Assembly (NCBI GenBank): GCA_934527255.1
Contig: CAKTAM010000059.1
Span: 1-11,083 of the forward strand
From: an uncultured Oscillospiraceae bacterium
GTDB lineage: Bacteria; Bacillota; Clostridia; Oscillospirales; Ruminococcaceae
Direction of reading: 5' to 3'
DNA length: 11,083 nucleotides
Part shown: positions 1 to 6,470 of the stretch, piece by piece
Position numbering within the stretch: position 1 is the first letter of the stretch
How the letters are laid out: each line of letters begins with the position of its first letter
Program-made: the position numbers and the translations under genes
Notes under the pieces: generated by a model
What the model saw: only the letters and a program-made list of their open reading frames with translations
What the model was told of the DNA's origin: nothing
Database searches by the model: none

Positions 1-28
1 CGATAATCATAGAAGTGAGGTGAATGCT

Positions 29-1264
29 ATGAAACAAACACTTTGGACGCGGAACTTTACCCGCATCACTGCCGCCACGGCGCTGGGTGCTGTCGGCGGC
101 ATCATCAGCCAGTTTGCCCTGTCCTTTCTGGTCTTTGACGAGACGGGCAGCACCCTGGCAGCCGCGCTGGTGGTGGCTATTCAGCTGATACCCATGGTGC
201 TGCTGCCGCTGGTCATTGCACCCATGATGGATCGCCTGCCCCGCAAGCCCTTTCTGGTGTGGGGTGACTTGCTCAACGGTGTATGCTACGCCGCAGCCGG
301 GCTGTTCCTGCTGCACAGCGCTTTTTCCTACACTGCCTATTTGGCCTTTTCCCTTCTGGTATCGTGCCTCAGCGCTTTTGACGAGCTGGCCTATAACAGC
401 TTTTACCCGCTGCTGCTGCCGAAGGGGCAAGAGGAGCGGGCCTATACCGTCTCTGCCATGCTCTACCCCATTTTAAAGGTCTTGACGATGCCGCTGGCAG
501 CGCTTCTGTATGACACTTTGGGTGTGGGGCGGCTGCTGCTGATCCAGGCCGTGCTGTCGGTGCTGGCCGCCATCATCGAAAGCCGTATTCATGTACAGGA
601 AAGCCGCCGGGATCAGGAGCCGCTGCTGTCCCTGAGCGTCTGGTGGCAGGACATCCGGGAGGCCGCCGCCTATCTGCGGCAGGAGCGCGGCCTGCACGGC
701 CTCTATGAGTACATGGCCGTCACCAACGGCATGAGCATGGGCTACTCGCCCCTGCTCATCGCCTTCTTCCGCACAGCGCCGGGTCTCACCACTGCCATGT
801 ATTCCTTTTTCTCTGTGGCGGAGTTCGTCGGGCGCACCATTGGCGGAGCCGTACGTTACCGCACCTCCCTGCCGGAACGGAAACGGTTTGGCTTTCTGTT
901 CGGGGTATATCAGACCTATGAACTGATGGATGCCTGCCTTTTGTGGCTGCCGTACCCCTTGATGCTGGCGAACCGGGCCGTCTGCGGCTTTCTGGGCATC
1001 CAGAGCGCCACCATCCGTCAGGCGGCGGTGCAGCGCCATATTCCCGACCGGCTGCGCGCCCGGCTCAACGCCTATGAATCCGTGCTTTGCACAGCGGCAG
1101 GAGCGATGCTGTCACTGGCCATTGGCGCCCTTGGGGAGGTACTGGATTACCGGCTTTGCATGACAGTCTGCGGCCTGGTCACCATGGCGGTGTGCTGGCT
1201 GACGGTGTTTCTGCGGCGGCATCAGGTCCGGCAGGTTCTGGCCGACCGCCCCGCCGAAGCCTGA
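29..1264 (+). CDS. MFS family transporter, DHA3/drug-efflux-like
   Basis: Integral membrane protein of about 411 residues, with hydrophobic segments along its whole length, consistent with a 12-helix major facilitator. The loop between helices 2 and 3 carries APMMDRLPRKP, a form of the MFS motif A (GxxxDRxxRR/K), near residue 65. The general look, including a charged central loop around residues 190-220 (ESRRDQEP), resembles the DHA3 group (macrolide or siderophore exporters), so proton-driven export is likely; the substrate cannot be told. I chose the ATG at 29 because a GAGGTG Shine-Dalgarno at 17-22 lies 6 bases ahead of it. The in-frame GTG at 20 overlaps that site and is unlikely. The promoter lies outside the window. 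The gene converges on the minus-strand division operon and is not part of it, so it may be an accessory gene. The family call is firm; the subfamily is tentative. Confidence 0.88.
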   Translation: MKQTLWTRNFTRITAATALGAVGGIISQFALSFLVFDETGSTLAAALVVAIQLIPMVLLPLVIAPMMDRLPRKPFLVWGDLLNGVCYAAAGLFLLHSAFSYTAYLAFSLLVSCLSAFDELAYNSFYPLLLPKGQEERAYTVSAMLYPILKVLTMPLAALLYDTLGVGRLLLIQAVLSVLAAIIESRIHVQESRRDQEPLLSLSVWWQDIREAAAYLRQERGLHGLYEYMAVTNGMSMGYSPLLIAFFRTAPGLTTAMYSFFSVAEFVGRTIGGAVRYRTSLPERKRFGFLFGVYQTYELMDACLLWLPYPLMLANRAVCGFLGIQSATIRQAAVQRHIPDRLRARLNAYESVLCTAAGAMLSLAIGALGEVLDYRLCMTVCGLVTMAVCWLTVFLRRHQVRQVLADRPAEA

Positions 1265-1305
1265 CCCGGCAATGCACAACAACGCTCCATCCCAAAAAGA
1301 GCATA

Positions 1306-1344
1306 AAATAAATATCCCCCGGCTGCGCCGGGGGATATTTATTT
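1306..1344. terminator. Bidirectional intrinsic terminator
   Basis: A perfect 18-bp inverted repeat (arms 1306-1323 and 1327-1344) with a 3-base loop TGC. The core is GC (CCCCCGGC) and the outer ends are A/T-rich on both sides, so each strand ends the hairpin in a U-rich tract. On the plus strand it ends the MFS transporter mRNA, about 42 bases after the stop. On the minus strand it lies directly after the structured-RNA candidate. Confidence 0.9.
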
Positions 1345-1500
1345 CGGTGTACTTGAGAAAATTCATCTGCATTTTTCCGATGGGTAAAAGAAAGGTACAG
1401 ACGGCTGATATGCGCCTCCCAGAAGCCCATCCCGGGCTGCCGCATTGGCGTTTTCGAACCTCCAAGGGTCAGAGAACAGCACACCGAAGCTGTTCGCTTT
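1306..1500 (-). ncRNA. Structured small RNA candidate, 6S-RNA-like architecture
   Basis: On the minus strand an 11-bp closing helix pairs 1478-1488 with 1343-1353, bringing the two ends of a ~146-base domain together. A second helix (GGAGGT pairing with ACCTTT) and an inner hairpin (ATGCG/CGCAT around AGCCC/GGGCT) stack inside. A large asymmetric internal loop of about 14 and 37 bases separates closing and inner stems. The closing and second helices use G-U pairs on the minus strand that would be A-C mismatches on the plus strand, which argues for minus. The terminator at 1306-1344 follows at once, and a weak promoter (TTGAAA, 16 bases, TATCTG) lies upstream. Length (~195 nt), paired ends and a central bubble fit 6S RNA, the RNA that binds RNA polymerase holoenzyme. 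I could not match a family consensus, so the name is an inference; a plus-strand RNA is the main alternative. Confidence 0.4.
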
Positions 1501-1504
1501 TTTT
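1474..1504 (+). terminator. Possible plus-strand terminator hairpin
   Basis: GAACAGC (1474-1480) pairs with GCTGTTC (1489-1495) across an 8-base loop, followed after two bases by seven T (1498-1504). It has the form of an intrinsic terminator on the plus strand. No gene needs it, since the MFS gene already ends at 1306-1344, unless the small RNA in this gap is read from the plus strand. On the minus strand the same bases would form a 5'-end hairpin that competes with the closing helix of the RNA candidate. Confidence 0.35.
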
Positions 1505-1505
1505 G

Positions 1506-1533
1506 CAGATACCCCGCCCCAAAACTTTTTCAA
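1506..1533 (-). promoter_or_regulatory. Weak sigma-A-like promoter for the small RNA candidate
   Basis: Minus-strand TTGAAA (1528-1533) and TATCTG (1506-1511) are separated by 16 bases. The -35 is good (5 of 6) and the -10 is poor (3 of 6). The predicted start, near 1498-1500, lies about 10 bases before the closing helix of the RNA candidate. It counts mainly because it sits where a promoter would be needed. Confidence 0.3.
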
Positions 1534-1544
1534 TGAGTATTCCT

Positions 1545-1607
1545 GCCATTGCCCTATGCACAAACCCCTAACAGTGACCGTTTTTTCAAAGCAAAAACGG
1601 CAATGGC
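1545..1607. repeat. Two overlapping, mutually exclusive inverted repeats
   Basis: GCCATTGCC (1545-1553) is the exact reverse complement of GGCAATGGC (1599-1607). Inside lies a second perfect repeat, CCGTTTTT (1578-1585) with AAAAACGG (1593-1600), around a 7-base loop. The two repeats share bases 1599-1600, so both cannot form in full at once. It lies just downstream of the stop of the last operon gene. No T-run follows it on the minus strand, so it is not a standard terminator, though it could protect or process the mRNA 3' end. Confidence 0.45.
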
Positions 1608-1622
1608 TGCTATCGTGCCCGT

Positions 1623-2057
1623 TCAGGCGGCGTTTTCGTTCGTCTCCAGCGTCAGAAGCGGCCGCAGCGCCACCAACGTTTTTTCGCCGATGCCCGGCAC
1701 CTGCAGCAGCTCCTCCAGGCTGGAAAACCGCCCGTGCTCCTTACGATAGTCCAAAATAGCCTGTGCCTTAACAGGGCCGATGCCGGGCAGCGTGCACAGC
1801 GCCGTGCGATCCGCCGTGTTCAGAGCAATGCGGCCATCCGCCGTCACCATAACTGAAAGGGCCGCAGTCATCTCATCCTGCGGCCAACCGGTTTTCCACG
1901 GCGGGCTGTACAGCAGCAGTGCCAGCGCCATCAGGCCAAGCAGTGCCAGCACCCACAACAGCGGCCGCCGTACGCACAGCTCCTCCGTGGCGGGCTGCGG
2001 CTTGGAAGGCTGTTCTTTTTCGGCTGGCGGCAAACATACCTTTGGGGAAGCTTTCAT
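1623..2057 (-). CDS. ComEA-like membrane-anchored helix-hairpin-helix DNA-binding protein
   Basis: A 144-residue protein: short N-terminal tail, one membrane helix (about 32-50), a linker, then a tandem helix-hairpin-helix unit (about 76-137). The unit has the family pattern: LNTADRTALCTLPGIGPVKA, a YRKEHGRF segment, and a second hairpin VPGIGEKT. In ComEA the membrane-held domain binds incoming DNA outside the cell during natural transformation. This copy is shorter than Bacillus ComEA and has no visible SLBB domain between the membrane helix and the DNA-binding part. It is the last gene of the operon: its ATG overlaps the stop of the HAD gene in an ATGA junction, with AAAGGGG 9 bases upstream. 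No comEC or other competence gene is in the window, so a DNA-uptake role is inferred from the domain alone. Confidence 0.8.
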   Translation of the reverse strand: MKASPKVCLPPAEKEQPSKPQPATEELCVRRPLLWVLALLGLMALALLLYSPPWKTGWPQDEMTAALSVMVTADGRIALNTADRTALCTLPGIGPVKAQAILDYRKEHGRFSSLEELLQVPGIGEKTLVALRPLLTLETNENAA

Positions 2058-2899
2058 TCCTTTTTGCCCCTTTCCGTCCGGTACTGCATCAGCGCAAAAA
2101 GAAACTGTGCCGCCCCGCCGTTCTCACAGCGGCCGGTCACAAGATCGGCACAGCACTGCACCCGCAGCGGCGCATTGCCCACCGCCGCGGCAAAGCCTGC
2201 CGCTTTCAGCAGCGCACGATCCTGCGCCGTGCCGCCGATCGCGGCGGCCGCCTGCTGCGGAATGCCCTGCATGCGGCAAAGGCTGCGCAGCGCCGTGCCG
2301 CGGTCGACCTGCGGCGGCAAAATTTCCAGAAACCCATCCGGCGTGCGGGCAAATGCCAGCTCTTTCTGTACCGCAAAGCGCCGCCCAAACCGCTGTGCCG
2401 CCCGGCATTGGACGGCAGGGCCAATTGCCAGCACCCGAAGCCAGCGGCCCGGCACCTTTTCGGCATCGGCCCAGACGGCGGCCGCCCCCGCCCGGCACCG
2501 GAACTGCTCGACTGCAGCCGTGGCCTTCAGCACATAGAGCTGCCGGTTTTCTGCCAGCAGAACAAAGCCCAGCGCCGGAAATGCCTGTCTCAGCTGCCCC
2601 AGCAGGGCAAGCGCCCTGCCACGCGGCAGATAATGCGCGTTCAGCGTCAGGCTGCGGCGATGATCGAGGATAAGCCCGCCATCCAGCAGGATGACCGGCG
2701 CGTTGACCGGCAGCCGTGCCAGCAGACGCTCGGCCGATGCGGGGCCGCGCCGCGTCGCCACCGTAAAGCTGCCGCCCAGCGCACAGAACCGCTCCAGTGC
2801 CGCGCGTGTGACGGGCGGCAGGTCGCCCTCCGGCGTCAGCAGTGCACGATCCATATCGCTGATGACCAGCGTTCCGGCCAGCGGCATCTGTGTGTTCAT
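2054..2899 (-). CDS. HAD-superfamily (Cof-like) hydrolase with altered catalytic motifs
   Basis: A 281-residue protein with the overall plan of Cof-type HAD phosphatases: a nucleophile loop at the N-terminus, a T-containing motif II (TVATRRG, near 46-52), a cap in the middle, and a late motif IV. Motif I reads SDMDRALL (D15, D17), keeping both Asp but replacing the usual G of DxDGT with R. The motif III lysine appears to be R200 (VDRGTAL). Motif IV reads IGGTAQD (221-227) where GDxxND is expected, so the first metal-binding Asp is G223. Activity may be weak or lost, or the substrate unusual. Start 2899 follows AAGGAG with 8-base spacing; the frame stays open further upstream but runs back over the pseudouridine synthase gene. 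It begins 23 bases after that gene and overlaps the ComEA-like gene by 4. Family call good, substrate unknown. Confidence 0.75.
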   Translation of the reverse strand: MNTQMPLAGTLVISDMDRALLTPEGDLPPVTRAALERFCALGGSFTVATRRGPASAERLLARLPVNAPVILLDGGLILDHRRSLTLNAHYLPRGRALALLGQLRQAFPALGFVLLAENRQLYVLKATAAVEQFRCRAGAAAVWADAEKVPGRWLRVLAIGPAVQCRAAQRFGRRFAVQKELAFARTPDGFLEILPPQVDRGTALRSLCRMQGIPQQAAAAIGGTAQDRALLKAAGFAAAVGNAPLRVQCCADLVTGRCENGGAAQFLFALMQYRTERGKKE

Positions 2900-2922
2900 G
2901 GGCGCTTCTCCTTTTGCCGGGG

Positions 2923-3861
2923 TCACGGCAGCTCGACTTCTTGCAGATGTCTTTTTTTCAGAAAGGCGGCAAACCAGTCCGGCAGCGGCGCGCGGAACGT
3001 CATCATCTGCCCGGTGAGCGGATGCGTAAACGTCAGCTGCGCCGCATGCAGGCATTGCCCGTTCAGCTCGGTGATCACACGGCGCGGCCCGTACACCGCA
3101 TCGCCCGCCAGCGGATGCCCGATGCTGGCCATATGCACACGGATCTGATGGGTGCGGCCGGTCTCCAGACGGCATTCCAGATAGGAAAAGCCCTCGGCCT
3201 GCGCCAGCACGCGGTAGTGCGTGACGGCCGCGCGCCCACCGGGCACGCCTGCTTTCATCCGCTTGCGGTCGGCGGGGTCACGCGCAATGGGCGAATCGAC
3301 CGTTCCCTCCGGCACGGAAAAGCCGCCGTAGCACACCGCCCGGTAAACGCGGTCGATGTGGTGACCCTCCAGCTGAGCGGCAAGCCCCAGATGTGCCTCG
3401 TTGGTTTTGGCCGCCACCAGCAGGCCGCTGGTATCCTTATCAATACGGTGCACGATGCCTGGACGAATTTCGCCGTTGATGCCGGACAGCTGCCCGCGGC
3501 AATGCCACAGCAGGGCGTTGACCAGCGTGCCGTCCGGGTTGCCGGGGGCGGGGTGCACCACCATGCCTTTCGGCTTGTTGATGACCAGCAGCGCATCATC
3601 CTCATAGACAATATTCAACGGGATATCCTGTGCCGCAACGGCGATCTCGACCGGCTGCGGACGCTGCAGAGTGATGCAGTCGCCCGCGGCAACGCGGCTG
3701 CTTTTGGCTACCGGACAGCCGCCGCACTGCACGGCCCCGGCCGCGATCAGCTGCTGCACGGCGCTGCGCGTCAGCCCCGGCGCTGCAGCGGAAAGAAACG
3801 CATCCACCCGCTGCCCGGCCTGCGCCGCTTCCACGGTATAGCTTTCTGTCGGCTGGGGCAT
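2923..3861 (-). CDS. RluA/RluD-family 23S rRNA pseudouridine synthase
   Basis: A 312-residue protein with the full family layout: an N-terminal S4 RNA-binding domain (about 16-75) and a catalytic domain (about 85-300). The catalytic motif is HRIDKDTSGLL, with D141 the expected nucleophile. Other family blocks are NKPKGMVVHP (95-104) and RTHQIRVHMA (236-245). It should convert uridines to pseudouridine in large-subunit rRNA. The gene directly follows lspA, as in Bacillus where lspA is followed by ylyB (RluD-like), so the ortholog is likely YlyB/RluD, but the exact target position cannot be read from sequence. The ATG overlaps the lspA stop by one base (TAATG), with AGGAGG 10 bases upstream, which suggests coupled translation. 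Confidence 0.93.
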   Translation of the reverse strand: MPQPTESYTVEAAQAGQRVDAFLSAAAPGLTRSAVQQLIAAGAVQCGGCPVAKSSRVAAGDCITLQRPQPVEIAVAAQDIPLNIVYEDDALLVINKPKGMVVHPAPGNPDGTLVNALLWHCRGQLSGINGEIRPGIVHRIDKDTSGLLVAAKTNEAHLGLAAQLEGHHIDRVYRAVCYGGFSVPEGTVDSPIARDPADRKRMKAGVPGGRAAVTHYRVLAQAEGFSYLECRLETGRTHQIRVHMASIGHPLAGDAVYGPRRVITELNGQCLHAAQLTFTHPLTGQMMTFRAPLPDWFAAFLKKRHLQEVELP

Positions 3862-4370
3862 TACTGCTTTTCCTCCTGTTTTTGCGGCTGCGCCGCGCCG
3901 TCACCGGCCGCATGGCGGCGTGCGGCCAGACGCTCGGCAAACAGAATGCCGACAAACAGCAGCACACAGCCCACCGTGACAAAGCAATCCGCCACATTGA
4001 AAATGGCGTACTGCATAAAGGTGACATCAAAAAAATCCACCACAACACCGTGCAGCACACGGTCGATCAGGTTGCCGATGCCGCCGCCCACGATCAGCGT
4101 CAGGCCCCAGCGGGTGAGCGCATTGGTGGTTTTGCCCAGCACAAGCAGCGCAAGCATCACCGCCAGTGCCGCCGTGGTGACGGCGATCAGCAGGCCCTGC
4201 CGCCCGGCAAAGATGCTGAACGCCGCCCCGTCGTTGAGGGCATAGGTCAACTGCATGACCCCCGGCAAAAACGGCAGCGTGCCGACCGGCTGCAGTACGG
4301 CCGTCGCCCAGTATTTGGAAAGCTGATCCAGCGCGACCAGCACCGCAATGCTTAACACAGTCAACCACAT
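3861..4370 (-). CDS. lspA: Lipoprotein signal peptidase (signal peptidase II)
   Basis: A 169-residue inner-membrane aspartyl protease that cleaves the signal peptide of lipid-modified prolipoproteins just before the lipobox cysteine. Four hydrophobic stretches fit the family's four-helix fold. The catalytic pair is visible: D103 in GNLIDR (99-104) and D128 in FNVAD (124-128), with VVDFFD (110-115) between. An N-terminal block with D15 and K19 (LDQLSKYW) and a central NDGAAFS (46-52) also match the family. The C-terminus (about 147-169) is a polar tail rich in A, Q, K and E, slightly longer than usual. I chose the ATG at 4370 because AAAGGGA lies 7 bases upstream and family members begin just before the first helix; the open frame extending further upstream has no family match. 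Confidence 0.96.
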   Translation of the reverse strand: MWLTVLSIAVLVALDQLSKYWATAVLQPVGTLPFLPGVMQLTYALNDGAAFSIFAGRQGLLIAVTTAALAVMLALLVLGKTTNALTRWGLTLIVGGGIGNLIDRVLHGVVVDFFDVTFMQYAIFNVADCFVTVGCVLLFVGILFAERLAARRHAAGDGAAQPQKQEEKQ

Positions 4371-4432
4371 ACGTTTTTCCCTTTCTGTCAAAGCCTGCCG
4401 CACGCCGCAGGCGGTAGCGGACAAAAGCAAAC

Positions 4433-4482
4433 GGCGCTCCCCTGCCGCCCGCCCGGCAAGGCAAGACGGCAGACGGAACGCC
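4433..4482 (-). other. GC-rich hairpin between divIVA and lspA
   Basis: In the 145-base gap between divIVA and lspA, the minus strand can fold GGCGTTCC against GGAGCGCC (8 pairs, one of them G-U, with one bulged G) and CTGCCG against CGGCAG (6 pairs) inside it, giving a ~50-base hairpin. A broken T-rich tract (GTTTGCTTTTG) follows. A smaller hairpin, GCCTGC/GCAGGC, lies around 4393-4412, just ahead of the lspA ribosome-binding site. Together they could act as a leaky terminator or RNA-processing site that sets the ratio of division genes to lspA and genes after it. Confidence 0.4.
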
Positions 4483-4515
4483 GCTGCTGATACACAAAAA
4501 CAAACGGTTCGTTTT

Positions 4516-5058
4516 TCAGGCGTTATCTGCGTTTTCAAACAGGGTGGGCTGCTGTTCGACAGGCTCCTCCTGCGTCGGCTGCGCAGCGGTCTCCTCGGCC
4601 GGGGCTGCCGCCGGAGGATCCGGCAGGGTGCTGAGAGATTCGATGTGCTGACGGTACAGCGCCAGAATGTTGTTTTTGAAACGGCCGACCTCTTCCTGCA
4701 TACGCGCAAGCTCGTTTTTTTCTTCCTCCAGACGCTGCGTTGTCTGTGAGGTGACGGCCTGTGCCTTGATGTCGGCCTCGCGCAGGATTTGAGCCGCGCG
4801 CTGGTTGGCCTCCTGAATGACGTTTTCGCCCAGACGCTGCGCGTTCAGCAGCGCAGCCTTCAGGTTGTTTTCGTCCTTACGGTACTCGGACACCTTTTCG
4901 GCCAGCATATACAGCTTTTTTTCGGTCTCGGCCTTTTCCTTTTCCAGTGCCTCTACCTGATCGGCCAGCTGTGCGAGGAACGCGTCCACATCCTCTGTGT
5001 TGTAGCCGCGCATGGCCTTGTCAAACGTGACGACTCGAATATCCTGTGCTTTCAGCAT
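4516..5058 (-). CDS. divIVA: DivIVA family cell-division/polarity protein
   Basis: A 180-residue coiled-coil protein that recognises curved membrane at septa and poles and recruits partners. The N-terminal lipid-binding domain shows the conserved pattern TFDKAMRGYNTEDVDAFL (11-28). A long heptad-rich coiled coil follows (about 30-140, many E, K, Q, L), then a disordered P/A/E/Q-rich tail (about 145-180). I set the start at the ATG at 5058: AAGGAG lies 11 bases upstream of it, but only 2 bases from an in-frame GTG at 5067, too close to use. A start at 5067 would add three residues. It follows ylmH by 57 bases, the usual gene order in Firmicutes. Confidence 0.95.
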   Translation of the reverse strand: MLKAQDIRVVTFDKAMRGYNTEDVDAFLAQLADQVEALEKEKAETEKKLYMLAEKVSEYRKDENNLKAALLNAQRLGENVIQEANQRAAQILREADIKAQAVTSQTTQRLEEEKNELARMQEEVGRFKNNILALYRQHIESLSTLPDPPAAAPAEETAAQPTQEEPVEQQPTLFENADNA

Positions 5059-5115
5059 GTTGCTCACTGCTCCTTTTTCCTGCCCGGCCCCTGCCCCGTT
5101 GGCCGACGCCGCTGT

Positions 5116-5904
5116 TTAACCCGTAAATTTTTCTGCTTCCAACCAGATGCGGCCCTTTTTGCTCAGGCCGTCCGTTTCGCCGATGCGCCAATGCCCTGCG
5201 CCGCGCACCGACAGGGTATCGCCCGGCTGCACCGTCATGTGCTGCTGCGTCACCGGCATGTGACACAGCGCGACCGCCCCGCGCGAGACCAGGGCTGCGG
5301 CATCCCCGCGCGAAACGTGCAGCAGCGCCGCCAGAACGGCATCCACCCGCAGCGACGGCACGCTGACGCGAACCGTCTGGGTCTGCGGCTGCCAACCGGC
5401 CAGACGGGCCGGATCCTCTTCTTCCGTGCGGACGGAAAACCGGCCGACGCCGGTCAGCTCCTGCACCAACGGCTGCATACGTGCGTCGACAAAGCAGACT
5501 GCCGACGGCCCGTCCGTCAGAATATCCCCCACGCACTCGCGCCGCACGCCAAGGCCCAACAGGGCGCCCAGATAGTCTCGGTGCCCGGGCAGCTGCCCGG
5601 CAGGCGCCTGACGCCCCGGCTGCCAGCAGGTGATGCGTACGGCTGCAATGGGAAACGCCGACGGCTGCGGCGGCTGTGCGGCGCCAAGCCCCAGATAGCA
5701 GCGCTGCGCCCCGTCAAAGCCGCCCCAAAAGGCAAAGCCGACATCCTCCCGGTTCAGGCGGGCCTCCGCCAATGCACGGCCGCGTTCATCCAGAAAGCCG
5801 AGAAAGCGGAACCCGTCGGCATAGCGCACACCGGCTGCCGCCTCCTGTACGCGGCGCACCAGCAGCTGCTCCTCCGGGGTCTGCGGCGGAATATAGCCTC
5901 TCAA
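5116..5904 (-). CDS. ylmH: YlmH-like S4-domain RNA/ribosome-binding protein
   Basis: A 262-residue protein with the YlmH plan: an N-terminal domain with EEQLLVRRV (11-19), the family block LPGHRDYLGALLGLGVRREC (105-124), and a C-terminal S4 domain (about 182-242: SVPSLRVDAVLAALL to VQPGDTLSVRG). YlmH binds ribosomes or peptidyl-tRNA/50S complexes and has been linked in Bacillus to rescue of stalled large subunits; its place next to divIVA and sepF is conserved. The start is a TTG at 5904 whose codon overlaps the sepF stop (TTGA). No good Shine-Dalgarno is seen, so translation is probably coupled to sepF. A GTG 15 codons downstream has GGAGGAG 9 bases ahead of it but would remove the conserved EEQ segment, so I prefer TTG. 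Confidence 0.9.
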   Translation of the reverse strand: MRGYIPPQTPEEQLLVRRVQEAAAGVRYADGFRFLGFLDERGRALAEARLNREDVGFAFWGGFDGAQRCYLGLGAAQPPQPSAFPIAAVRITCWQPGRQAPAGQLPGHRDYLGALLGLGVRRECVGDILTDGPSAVCFVDARMQPLVQELTGVGRFSVRTEEEDPARLAGWQPQTQTVRVSVPSLRVDAVLAALLHVSRGDAAALVSRGAVALCHMPVTQQHMTVQPGDTLSVRGAGHWRIGETDGLSKKGRIWLEAEKFTG

Positions 5905-6356
5905 TTATTCAGAAAAGCGCCGCTGCTTTCCAGCTCGTCCAGCAGGTCGCCCACAATATCTACATTAAAGGGAGTGATGATATAGGTCGAAGCCGCCACG
6001 CGCTTCATCTCCCCGTTGTTGGCATAGGCCACGCCGGAGAGAAAATCGATCAGACGGCGGGAGACCTCTTTATTGGTCGACTCGAGGTTGAGCACCACGG
6101 TACGCTTGGCGTTGAGATGGTCGGCAATGGTGCTGGCATCGGCAAAGCGCTCCGGCTTGACCAGCACAACGCGAAGCTGCGTTGTCGTGTTGATGTTGAC
6201 CACCTTGTTTTTACGCGAAGCCGCGTCGCTGTCGATGCGCGGGCTATCGACTTCCTCGCGCTCGCTGCGGCTCTGGATGTATTCGTCCTCGCCGCCCTCG
6301 TATTCATCCTCTGCGCCGACGCCGAAGAAATCTTTCATTTTCGTAACCAGGCCCAT
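5901..6356 (-). CDS. sepF: Cell-division protein SepF
   Basis: A 151-residue protein that links FtsZ filaments to the membrane and stacks into rings or arcs at the division site. The N-terminal amphipathic membrane anchor (MGLVTKMKDFFG, 1-12) is intact. An acidic, disordered linker follows (15-50), then the SepF core (about 60-137) with RRLIDFLSGVAYANNG (100-115) and TPFNVDI (128-134), which includes the dimer and polymer surfaces. It is the first gene of the operon, about 80 bases after the predicted transcript start. AGGAGG (6365-6370) lies 8 bases before the ATG. The usual neighbours in Bacillus between sepF and ylmH (ylmG) and before sepF (ylmE) are absent. Confidence 0.97.
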   Translation of the reverse strand: MGLVTKMKDFFGVGAEDEYEGGEDEYIQSRSEREEVDSPRIDSDAASRKNKVVNINTTTQLRVVLVKPERFADASTIADHLNAKRTVVLNLESTNKEVSRRLIDFLSGVAYANNGEMKRVAASTYIITPFNVDIVGDLLDELESSGAFLNN

Positions 6357-6386
6357 TTGCTATTCCTCCTGTATTGCCCTGCCCGC

Positions 6387-6421
6387 CGCGTCTCTTTGTA
6401 AAAAAGCACGGCAAAGACACG
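6387..6421 (-). other. Hairpin in the sepF leader
   Basis: In the predicted 5' untranslated region, CGTGTCTTTG pairs with CAAAGAGACGCG: ten pairs with a 2-base bulge and one G-U, around a 13-base T-rich loop. It begins about 14 bases after the predicted start and leaves the ribosome-binding site (6365-6370) free. It may stabilise the 5' end of the mRNA. No T-run follows, so it is not an attenuator of the standard kind. Confidence 0.4.
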
Positions 6422-6441
6422 ATTTTTTGATAGTTATCTTT

Positions 6442-6470
6442 ATTATCCCGTTTTTTGGATAAAATGTCAA
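6442..6470 (-). promoter_or_regulatory. Sigma-A promoter of the sepF operon
   Basis: A perfect -35 TTGACA (6465-6470) and a near-consensus -10 GATAAT (6442-6447), separated by an ideal 17 bases on the minus strand. The transcript would begin near 6435. The surrounding gap is notably A/T-rich compared with the genes. It is the only strong promoter I see for the seven genes down to 1623. Confidence 0.9.

Noticed and set aside
1343..1488. The 11-base terminal inverted repeat of the small RNA region as a MITE
   Set aside because: No target-site duplication flanks it, the left arm runs into a terminator, and the inner part folds into nested helices, which fits an RNA gene better.
2890..4245. Long plus-strand open frame opposite the pseudouridine synthase and lspA
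   Set aside because: It lies antisense to genes with clear catalytic motifs; its composition is that of a shadow frame and there is no convincing ribosome-binding site.
4386..4391. Perfect TTGACA on the minus strand just before lspA
   Set aside because: It is only 15 bases from the start codon and has no -10 element at the right distance, so it is not a usable promoter.
4789..5985. Plus-strand open frame opposite divIVA and ylmH
   Set aside because: The opposite strand carries recognisable DivIVA and YlmH; this frame has no recognisable domain.
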